Assembly (NCBI GenBank): GCA_041744375.1
Contig: JBGTLA010000042.1
Coordinates: 1 to 5,174, forward strand
Origin: JBGTLA01 sp041744375
GTDB lineage: Bacteria; Actinomycetota; Acidimicrobiia; Spongiisociales; ZC4RG35
DNA length: 5,174 nt
Reading direction: 5' to 3'
How positions within the stretch are numbered: position 1 is the first letter of the stretch; each line of letters begins with the position of its first letter. Positions 1 through 4,455 of this stretch are shown here, piece after piece. A program made the translations under genes and the position numbers. The notes under the pieces are model-generated. The model did no database searches. It saw only the letters and a list, made by a program, of their open reading frames with translations, and was not told the DNA's origin.

Positions 1-816
1 AACAAGGAATCGATGGTGGCGGCCGGCGAATTGGTCAACGCCGCCCGGGTGAGAGGCGGGGGCGAGCTCATCCCCGTCGACTCGGAGCACTCTGCCCTCC
101 ACCAGTGTCTGGCCGGGGAGCAGCCCGGCGACGTGGCCCGCCTCATCCTCACCGCTTCGGGAGGGCCGTTCCGGGGGATGGGCCGGGCCGAGCTGGCGGC
201 GGTCACCCCCGCCCAAGCCCTCTCCCACCCCACCTGGGACATGGGGGGGCGGATCACGGTCGACTCGGCCACGCTCGTCAACAAAGGCCTCGAGGTCATC
301 GAAGCCCACCAGCTCTTCGGCGTCGCCTTCGACCGCATCGAGGTGGTCGTCCACCCCCAATCGATCGTCCACTCGGCGGTCGAGTTCGTCGACGGGAGCG
401 TCAAGGCCCACCTGGGACACCCCGACATGCGCATCCCCATCCAATATTCGTTCACCTATCCGAAGCGGCGGACCACCCCCGGCGACCGGTTCGACCTCAC
501 CGGCGTCAACCTCGAGTTCGAAGCGCCCGATCGCGAGCACTTCCCGGCTCTCGATCTGGCCTACGCGGTGGGAGAGAGAGGGGGGTCGGCGCCGGCGGTG
601 TTCAACGCCGCCGACGAGGTGGCGGTGGAAGCGTTCTTGGAGGGTGCCATCGGGTTCTTGGCCATCACCGAGGTGATCGCCGCCACCTGCGAGGCCATCG
701 AGGCCGTGCCGCTCGAATCGCCCGAACACGTCGAGGAAGTCGACCGGCAAGCCCGTCGAACGGCCCACCAGCTCGTCTCGGCAGCTTCCGATAGCCGACC
801 CGGCGGGGTAGGTTGA
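1..816 (+). CDS. dxr: 1-deoxy-D-xylulose 5-phosphate reductoisomerase, 3' part
   Basis: Dxr converts 1-deoxy-D-xylulose 5-phosphate to 2-C-methyl-D-erythritol 4-phosphate with NADPH and a divalent metal, the first committed step of the cytosolic MEP isoprenoid pathway. The frame is open from base 1, so the 5' end is missing: 271 codons remain, and about 120 N-terminal residues (the NADPH-binding part) are probably outside, judged from the family's roughly 400 residues. Visible family motifs in order are NKES at the very start, PVDSEHSA (metal-binding Asp and Glu, bases 76-99), LTASGGPFR, TWDMGGRITVDSATLVNKGLEV (split here by my reading; the metal-ligand Glu lies in NKGLE), VVHPQSIVHS and NAADEVAVEAF. 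The ATG at 13 lies inside the NKES motif and is not the start. The stop is TGA at 814-816, only 5 nt before rseP. Identification is secure; nothing looks broken. Confidence 0.96.
   Translation, partial: NKESMVAAGELVNAARVRGGGELIPVDSEHSALHQCLAGEQPGDVARLILTASGGPFRGMGRAELAAVTPAQALSHPTWDMGGRITVDSATLVNKGLEVIEAHQLFGVAFDRIEVVVHPQSIVHSAVEFVDGSVKAHLGHPDMRIPIQYSFTYPKRRTTPGDRFDLTGVNLEFEAPDREHFPALDLAYAVGERGGSAPAVFNAADEVAVEAFLEGAIGFLAITEVIAATCEAIEAVPLESPEHVEEVDRQARRTAHQLVSAASDSRPGGVG
805..812 (+). promoter_or_regulatory. Shine-Dalgarno sequence of rseP
   Basis: GGGGTAGG lies at the end of dxr. It is 9 nt from the ATG at 822 but directly abuts the in-frame TTG at 813, so it supports ATG 822 as the rseP start. 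It is the only convincing ribosome binding site in front of a gene in this window. Confidence 0.6.
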
Positions 817-821
817 CGCCC

Positions 822-1928
822 ATGCTCGGCGGTCTCATCGGCGTGCTCGCCATCGTGTTGTTCGTCACGGCCCACGAAGCCGGTCACTTCTTCGCGGCCA
901 AGGCGACGGGGATGAAGGCCACCGAGTTCTTCTTCGGCTTCGGTCCCCGCCTGTGGTCGATCCGCCGGGGCGAGACCGAGTATGGGATCAAGGCCATCCC
1001 GGCCGGCGGGTACGTGCGCATCGTCGGCATGAACCCCTTCGAAGAGGTCGCTCCCGAAGACGTCGGCCGCACCTACCGGGAGAAGCCGTTCTGGAAGAAG
1101 GCGTTCGTGGTGCTGGCCGGGGTGGGGATGAACTTCCTCCTCGCCTATGTCATGTTCTACGGCCTCGTCGTCACCAGCGGCATCGCCGAACCGGTCCCCG
1201 TCGTCGACCGGGTGGTGGCAGAGGTGGAGGGCGAACCGACGGCGGCGGCGGCGGCCGGCATCGAGAGCGGGGACCGGATCGTCGCCATCGATGGGCAGGC
1301 CTACGCCGAATGGGAAGCCATCTCCTCGATCCTGTCGGCCATGCCCAACCAAGAGGTGGTCCTCACCATCGAGCGGGGCAGCGAGCGCATCGACATGCCG
1401 GTCCTGTTGGGCAGCGCCGTGGACTCGGCCGGCGGCGAGCGGGGCTTCCTGGGCGTGCAGGCCACCATCGACGAACGCTCGGCCGGGGTCTTGGAGGCGG
1501 CCGGCCTGGCGGGTCGCCAGGTGTGGGCCACCGTCGGCCTGACCTTCCAGGTGATGGGCGAGATCATCCGCCCCGAGTCCCTAGTCCGACTGGCCGGGGT
1601 CTTCATCGGCAACACCGACGTACCCGACGAGATCAGGGTGGTGAGCCCGATCGGCATCGCCAACATCGGCACCCAGACCGACACCATCGGCGTGATGAAC
1701 TTCGTGGGGCTCCTGGCCTCGATCAACGTCATCCTGGCCACCTTCAACGTCTTGCCGCTCCTGCCGCTCGACGGGGGGCACTTCGCCATCGCCCTGTGGC
1801 ACAAGGTGACCGGCAGGGAACCCGACGTCCGCCGCCTCGTTCCCGTGGCGGTGGCCGTCATAGTCCTCTTCAGCTTCCTGGGTCTGGCCGCCATCATCCT
1901 CGACATCACCAACCCCATCCGTCTGTGA
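822..1928 (+). CDS. rseP: RseP/Rip1-type site-2 intramembrane zinc metalloprotease (M50)
   Basis: This is a multipass inner-membrane protease of the S2P family, which cuts transmembrane anchors such as anti-sigma factors after a first, site-1 cleavage. With the ATG at 822 it has 368 residues, normal for the family. The first membrane segment (about 3-25) contains HEAGH, the HExxH zinc site (H18, E19, H22). Conserved GYVRIVGMNPFEE follows at about 64-76. A second membrane segment (about 92-118) carries AGVGMNF, corresponding to the family's G-x-x-N-F element. A single PDZ domain spans about 122-196 and includes a GCG run coding five alanines (141-145). NVLPLLPLDGGH (309-320) gives the third zinc ligand, D317, and a last membrane segment occupies about 339-365. 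It follows dxr by 5 nt and precedes ispG by 22 nt, so it is probably co-transcribed. The linkage with MEP genes is common in bacteria and does not by itself show a shared function. The natural substrate cannot be told from this window. Confidence 0.95.
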   Translation: MLGGLIGVLAIVLFVTAHEAGHFFAAKATGMKATEFFFGFGPRLWSIRRGETEYGIKAIPAGGYVRIVGMNPFEEVAPEDVGRTYREKPFWKKAFVVLAGVGMNFLLAYVMFYGLVVTSGIAEPVPVVDRVVAEVEGEPTAAAAAGIESGDRIVAIDGQAYAEWEAISSILSAMPNQEVVLTIERGSERIDMPVLLGSAVDSAGGERGFLGVQATIDERSAGVLEAAGLAGRQVWATVGLTFQVMGEIIRPESLVRLAGVFIGNTDVPDEIRVVSPIGIANIGTQTDTIGVMNFVGLLASINVILATFNVLPLLPLDGGHFAIALWHKVTGREPDVRRLVPVAVAVIVLFSFLGLAAIILDITNPIRL

Positions 1929-1937
1929 GGCGGTCGT

Positions 1938-1943
1938 TACCAT
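1938..1943 (+). promoter_or_regulatory. possible -10 box directly upstream of ispG
   Basis: TACCAT (TANNNT type) ends 7 nt before the ispG GTG at 1951, the spacing expected for a leaderless transcript starting at or next to the start codon. No -35-like element is seen 17 bp upstream, and the nearest purine-rich stretch (GAGGCGG at 1927-1933) is too far from the GTG to act as a normal Shine-Dalgarno site. Only the sequence match is observed; promoter activity is inferred. Confidence 0.3.
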
Positions 1944-1950
1944 TTCCCCC

Positions 1951-3159
1951 GTGACCCCACGCAGCCAGACCCGCCAGATCCGCGTCGGCGACGTGGCCGT
2001 CGGCGGTGGCGCGGAAGTCTCGGTGCAGTCGATGACCACCACCAAGACCGCCGACGTCGACGGCACCCTCGCCCAGGTGTACGCCCTGCGCGCGGCGGGC
2101 GCCGACATCGTGCGCATCACCTGCAACGACGTCGCCGCCGCCCAGGGGCTGGCCGAGATCGTGCCTCGCTCGCCCGTTCCGATCATCGCCGACATCCACT
2201 TCCAGTACCGGCTGGCACTGGCGGCGATGGAGGCGGGTGTGCAGGGCCTGCGCCTCAACCCGGGCAACATCCGCAACGAGGAGCACATCAAGACGGTTGC
2301 GCGCGAGGCACGTGACCGGGGGCTTCCCATCCGGGTCGGTGTCAACGCCGGGTCACTCGACAAGGACCTCCTGGAGAAGCACGGCTCGGCCGTTCCCCAG
2401 GCGCTGGTGGAGTCGGCCCAAAAGGAGATCCGCTACCTGGAGGACGTCGATTTCACCGACATCAAGATCTCGGTGAAGCACTCCCACGTCCCGTCGATGG
2501 TGGAGTCGTACCGGCTCTTGTCCCAGACCGTCGACTACCCGCTCCACCTGGGCGTGACCGAGGCGGGCCCGCCCCCCGGGGGCCTCATCAAGTCGGTGGC
2601 AGGCATCGCCACATTGCTGTTGGAGGGCATCGGCGACACCATCCGTTTTTCCCTCACCGCCGACCCGGTGGAAGAGGCCAAGGCGGGACGCCAGCTTCTC
2701 GAGTATCTGGGGTTGCGGGAACGGGCCGGCCTCGACCTGATCGCCTGCCCGTCGTGCGGCCGGGCCGAGGTCGACGTCATCGACATCGCCACCCGCGCTC
2801 AGACCGCCCTCGAAGCCGAGAACCTGCCCATCCAGGTGGCGGTGATGGGGTGTGTCGTCAACGGTCCCGGCGAGGCACGTGAGGCCGACCTCGGAATCGC
2901 CGCCGGTCGGGGGAGAGGGCACCTGTTCATCAAGGGTCAGGTGGTGCGGGTTGTGCCGGAAGCAGAGATGGTGGAAGCGCTCCTCGACGAGGCGCGCAAG
3001 CTCGTCGAGGAGGGCGTCGAGGCCCGGCTGGCTGCCGCCGACTCCAATGCCGAGGAGCTGGCGCGCCAGAGCCGGGAGCAACTCGTCGAGATCCAGGGTG
3101 ACGCCAACCGGACCGTGGAAAGGCGGGCCCGGGTGGCCGAGGTGGCCGACAGCAGCTAG
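1951..3159 (+). CDS. ispG: 4-hydroxy-3-methylbut-2-en-1-yl diphosphate synthase (IspG/GcpE)
   Basis: IspG is the [4Fe-4S] enzyme that reductively opens 2-C-methyl-D-erythritol 2,4-cyclodiphosphate to HMBPP, the sixth step of the MEP pathway, in the cytosol. The 402-residue product has the TIM-barrel start (VSVQSMTTTKTADV, then ADIVRITCND, PIIADIHFQYRLA, GLRLNPGNI, PIRVGVNAGSL) and the C-terminal cluster domain. Cluster ligands C266 and C269 (CPSCGR), C301 and E308 (GCVVNGPGE) have the same spacing as C270/C273/C305/E312 of E. coli IspG. The GTG start gives a family-like N-terminus; no good Shine-Dalgarno is seen. After the cluster domain there is a charged, probably helical tail (about 340-402) some 30 residues longer than in E. 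coli. The last ten residues and the TAG stop are the 34-bp sequence repeated downstream of vapC. Despite that junction the gene looks intact. Confidence 0.96.
   Translation: MTPRSQTRQIRVGDVAVGGGAEVSVQSMTTTKTADVDGTLAQVYALRAAGADIVRITCNDVAAAQGLAEIVPRSPVPIIADIHFQYRLALAAMEAGVQGLRLNPGNIRNEEHIKTVAREARDRGLPIRVGVNAGSLDKDLLEKHGSAVPQALVESAQKEIRYLEDVDFTDIKISVKHSHVPSMVESYRLLSQTVDYPLHLGVTEAGPPPGGLIKSVAGIATLLLEGIGDTIRFSLTADPVEEAKAGRQLLEYLGLRERAGLDLIACPSCGRAEVDVIDIATRAQTALEAENLPIQVAVMGCVVNGPGEAREADLGIAAGRGRGHLFIKGQVVRVVPEAEMVEALLDEARKLVEEGVEARLAAADSNAEELARQSREQLVEIQGDANRTVERRARVAEVADSS
3126..3159 (+). repeat. 34-bp direct repeat, left copy (ispG 3' end)
   Basis: A perfect 34-bp copy of 3893-3926, 767 bp away. 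It runs from the third base of an Arg codon of ispG through the last ten codons (ARVAEVADSS) and the TAG stop. Identity ends sharply: base 3125 is G against A at 3892, and base 3160 is A against C at 3927. Internally it has GGCC three times at 9-bp spacing. The sharp edges and position at a gene's 3' end resemble an integration attachment core, but that role is inferred. Confidence 0.9.
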
Positions 3160-3171
3160 AGCTGTTGTCGG
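3146..3171 (+). repeat. inverted repeat across the ispG stop codon
   Basis: CCGACAGCAGCT (3146-3157) is complementary to AGCTGTTGTCGG (3160-3171), with one mismatch in DNA that becomes a G-U pair in RNA. The RNA could form an 11-bp stem with a UAGA loop. The left arm is the end of the 34-bp repeat; the right arm is the first 12 bases unique to the vapBC segment. No T-run follows, so it is not a classical intrinsic terminator, though it could still attenuate or stabilise the ispG transcript, or mark a recombination site. The right copy of the repeat lacks the matching arm. Confidence 0.6.
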
Positions 3172-3177
3172 TGGCCA

Positions 3178-3198
3178 GATACACTACGATACATGTAT
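3178..3198 (+). promoter_or_regulatory. vapBC promoter and probable autoregulatory operator
   Basis: TACGAT at 3185-3190 is a good TANNNT -10 box whose last T is at -7 if transcription starts at the A of the vapB ATG (3197), which fits a leaderless mRNA. No Shine-Dalgarno is present. A perfect 10-bp palindrome, ATACATGTAT (3189-3198), overlaps the box and the start codon. Two GATACA direct repeats (3178-3183 and 3188-3193) are 10 bp apart, one helical turn. Ribbon-helix-helix antitoxins commonly bind such short repeats in pairs and repress their own operon, so this is the likely VapB/VapBC binding site. TTGTCG at 3165-3170 could serve as a -35 element, but its 14-bp spacing to TACGAT is short. 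Confidence 0.5.
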
Positions 3199-3430
3199 GA
3201 GGACCATCACGATCAATGTAAGTGAGCCGGTCTATGACGATTTTCGACGGGCGGCACAGAGTATGGGCCGACCGACCTCCGAGTTGATCCGCGAGGCCAT
3301 GGAGGGCTATCGACAACAGCACCTCCGTCCGCGGCGCGACCTGAGGTCATTTCGGCCCCGTTCGGTAGGGGACGTGCTCCAGCCCCTCACGTCCGAAGAT
3401 GAGCTCATGTCGGAGATGCTCGAGTCTTGA
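3197..3430 (+). CDS. vapB: VapB-type antitoxin, ribbon-helix-helix
   Basis: A 77-residue antitoxin that should neutralise the PIN-domain toxin encoded just downstream and repress the operon. Residues 1-10 (MRTITINVSE) look like the DNA-contacting beta strand. Residues 11-40 (PVYDDFRRAAQSMGRPTSELIREAMEGYRQ) fit the two helices of a ribbon-helix-helix fold. The basic linker (41-56) and the acidic end (SEDELMSEMLES) look like the toxin-binding tail. The ATG at 3197 is chosen because the RHH strand begins there; the ATG at 3193 is out of frame. Its stop overlaps the vapC TTG by four bases, suggesting translational coupling. Several A/T-ending codons (AAT, GTA, AGT, TAT, TTT) set it apart from the neighbouring housekeeping genes and suggest acquisition. 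The RHH assignment comes from pattern recognition; the VapB label depends mainly on the partner. Confidence 0.85.
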   Translation: MRTITINVSEPVYDDFRRAAQSMGRPTSELIREAMEGYRQQHLRPRRDLRSFRPRSVGDVLQPLTSEDELMSEMLES

Positions 3431-3858
3431 TAGGCGTCGACACGAGCTTTCTCGTAGCTCTGGCCGTGCGCCAGCACCCATCCCATCCGAGAGCATGGAG
3501 CCTGTTCGAGAAAGAGATTGTGGGTGGTTCGGCTTCCATGGCCATGACCCCCCAGGTCTTGGCCGAGTTCTGTCATGTGGTCACCGACTCCCGGCGATTC
3601 GAGCATCCGATCGCGATGTCGGAGGCGCTGGAAGTGTGTGAGCAGTGGTGGACGGCGCAGGAATGCCGACCGGTCACGGCCGACGCCGAAACCGCGCTCC
3701 TTTTTCTGAGCTGGATGCATGAGCACAGGCTCGGCCGCAAGAACCTACTCGACACACTTCTCGCCGCCACCTATCACCGCGCCGGTGTGGGCCGCCTGGC
3801 CACGACGAACTGGCGTGATTTCGGACGTTACGGGGTCTTCGACCTCGATCTGGTGTGA
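3427..3858 (+). CDS. vapC: VapC-type toxin, PIN-domain ribonuclease
   Basis: A 143-residue single PIN domain, expected to be a Mg-dependent endoribonuclease held inactive by VapB. Known VapC toxins cut tRNA, rRNA or mRNA; the target here cannot be predicted. The acidic site is visible: D5 in the N-terminal VDTSFLV strand, E47 in VLAEF, D109 in LLDTLLAAT, and the C-terminal TTNWRDF (127-132) with N128 and D131. All expected catalytic acids are kept, so the toxin is probably active. The start is a TTG at 3427, overlapping the vapB stop as TTGA; GGAG at 3412-3415 could be its ribosome binding site, 11 nt upstream. No ATG lies close enough to give the conserved first strand. No strong terminator follows, and the convergent DUF2867 gene ends 64 nt beyond the stop. 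Confidence 0.92.
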   Translation: MIGVDTSFLVALAVRQHPSHPRAWSLFEKEIVGGSASMAMTPQVLAEFCHVVTDSRRFEHPIAMSEALEVCEQWWTAQECRPVTADAETALLFLSWMHEHRLGRKNLLDTLLAATYHRAGVGRLATTNWRDFGRYGVFDLDLV

Positions 3859-3892
3859 CCCCCGATGGCCCATTGTGCTCGGGTGGGTGTCA

Positions 3893-3926
3893 GGCCCGGG
3901 TGGCCGAGGTGGCCGACAGCAGCTAG
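3893..3926 (+). repeat. 34-bp direct repeat, right copy
   Basis: Perfect second copy of 3126-3159, starting 34 bp after the vapC stop. Here it is not part of ispG. Its last four bases, CTAG (3923-3926), contain the stop codon of the minus-strand DUF2867 gene (CTA at 3923-3925). The bases before it (3859-3892) show no similarity to the ispG sequence upstream of the left copy, so only the 34 bp are duplicated. Confidence 0.9.
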
Positions 3927-4378
3927 CCGGTAGCCAGGCGCCGAATGGCCGCCCTCATCATGGACCGGGTCACCGGGTCGTGCAGGAAACGCACGGGTAC
4001 GAAGTAGAGGCGGCCGCGACGCCCGTGGAGCCGGACGGCGGTCGTCACCCACAGCAGATGCCGTTCCCGGTCGACACCAGCACCCACCACGAACCTGAGG
4101 TGTCGTTCGTCGTGGTCGATGATGGCTTCGTTGCCTACCACGGCAGTCACCGCGAACACCCCGGCCTGTGCCGGTCTCACCCCGATGAGACGCACGAGTG
4201 CCTGTCTGAGACCGAGCAGGCCTTTGACCCACCTTGGGGAAGAGCGCACCGAGAAGATCTCTTTCGCCCAGGTGGAGGCGTCGGCGTCGATCCCGGTGGG
4301 CACCGGCTCGACCACGGTGTCGGCCCAGTCCGGGCGGCTCAGGATCTCGAAGACGGCCGAAGAGGTTGTGCCTGTCAC
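3923..4378 (-). CDS. DUF2867 family protein, function unknown
   Basis: Reads 151 residues from a GTG at 4378. It resembles DUF2867 proteins: an opening PDWADTVVEPVPTG (16-29), a Trp-containing helix STWAKEIF (35-42), PRWVKGLLGLRQALVRLIGVRP (split as helix 48-69), DHDERHLRFVVGAGVD (88-103), WVTTAVRLHGRRGRLYF (110-126) and a C-terminal basic helix PVTRSMMRAAIRRL. No signal peptide or membrane segment stands out. An upstream ATG at 4453 would add 25 residues (176 in all), but those codons have only about 54% G/C at third position against about 87% in the first codons after the GTG. It would also leave just 2 bp to the proS ATG, so GTG is preferred. TACGCT (minus strand, 4394-4389) is a possible -10 box. 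The stop lies in the 34-bp repeat. The biochemical role is unknown; family membership is judged by eye. Confidence 0.72.
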   Translation of the reverse strand: MTGTTSSAVFEILSRPDWADTVVEPVPTGIDADASTWAKEIFSVRSSPRWVKGLLGLRQALVRLIGVRPAQAGVFAVTAVVGNEAIIDHDERHLRFVVGAGVDRERHLLWVTTAVRLHGRRGRLYFVPVRFLHDPVTRSMMRAAIRRLATG

Positions 4379-4388
4379 TGTCGGGCCA

Positions 4389-4394
4389 AGCGTA
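4389..4394 (-). promoter_or_regulatory. possible -10 box of the DUF2867 gene
   Basis: On the minus strand TACGCT lies 10 nt before the preferred GTG start (4378), allowing a very short leader. There is no clear -35 or Shine-Dalgarno. This is a motif match only. Confidence 0.25.
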
Positions 4395-4440
4395 AGGGCT
4401 CTCAGAGCGTCTCCGCTCAGGGCTCGGGCTCGGACACCGG

Positions 4441-4446
4441 TACAGT
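4441..4446 (+). promoter_or_regulatory. possible -10 box of proS
   Basis: TACAGT lies 9 nt before the proS ATG at 4456, allowing a near-leaderless transcript. No TTGACA-like element is seen at the expected distance and no Shine-Dalgarno precedes the ATG. The 77-bp region 4379-4455 between the divergent DUF2867 and proS genes must hold both promoters; I see no operator palindrome, T-box-like element or other structure in it. Confidence 0.35.
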
Positions 4447-4455
4447 GACGCATCC

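Larger units (their letters stand above)
3160..3926. mobile_element. inferred 767-bp vapBC islet inserted at the ispG 3' end
   Basis: The segment is one repeat unit: 733 bp of unique DNA plus one copy of the 34-bp repeat. It carries only the vapBC pair, with its own promoter-like region. Its GC is about 60% over 3181-3660 by hand count, against about 70% in sampled dxr sequence and 68% in sampled DUF2867 sequence. Deleting it restores convergent ispG and DUF2867 genes with overlapping stops. No transposase, integrase or terminal inverted repeats are present. Insertion is therefore an inference from the repeat geometry, and the mechanism is unknown; exact ends could lie anywhere within the repeat. 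Confidence 0.55.

Noticed and set aside
813..821. TTG at 813 as the rseP start
   Set aside because: The Shine-Dalgarno-like GGGGTAGG directly abuts it, while its distance to ATG 822 is suitable; the extra three residues add nothing to the family alignment.
1239..1256. GCG run in rseP as a possible phase-variable repeat
   Set aside because: It is a trinucleotide run of only four perfect GCG units coding alanine in the PDZ domain; changes in copy number would not shift the frame.
561..1352. Long minus-strand open frame opposite dxr and rseP
   Set aside because: It lies wholly opposite two well-supported genes and its translation is low-complexity Asp/Gly/Arg/His-rich, typical of the complement of GC-rich coding DNA.
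3859..3888. Intrinsic terminator after vapC (CCCGA at 3861-3865 with TCGGG at 3879-3883)
   Set aside because: The stem is only 5 bp (7 with a bulge) with a 13-nt loop and no T-run; too weak to annotate.
3126..3926. The vapBC segment as an integron gene cassette
   Set aside because: TA pairs are common in cassettes and the size fits, but I see no GTTRRRY/RYYYAAC core sites or attC-like paired boxes in the 34-bp repeats, and there is no run of further cassettes.
3126..3926. The vapBC segment as an insertion sequence or transposon with target duplication
   Set aside because: There is no transposase and no matching terminal inverted repeats at the segment ends, and 34 bp is longer than usual target duplications.
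4379..4453. ATG at 4453 as the start of the DUF2867 gene
   Set aside because: The added codons have low third-position GC, the residues do not look like the family, and the gene would then cover the proS promoter region with only 2 bp between the two ATGs.
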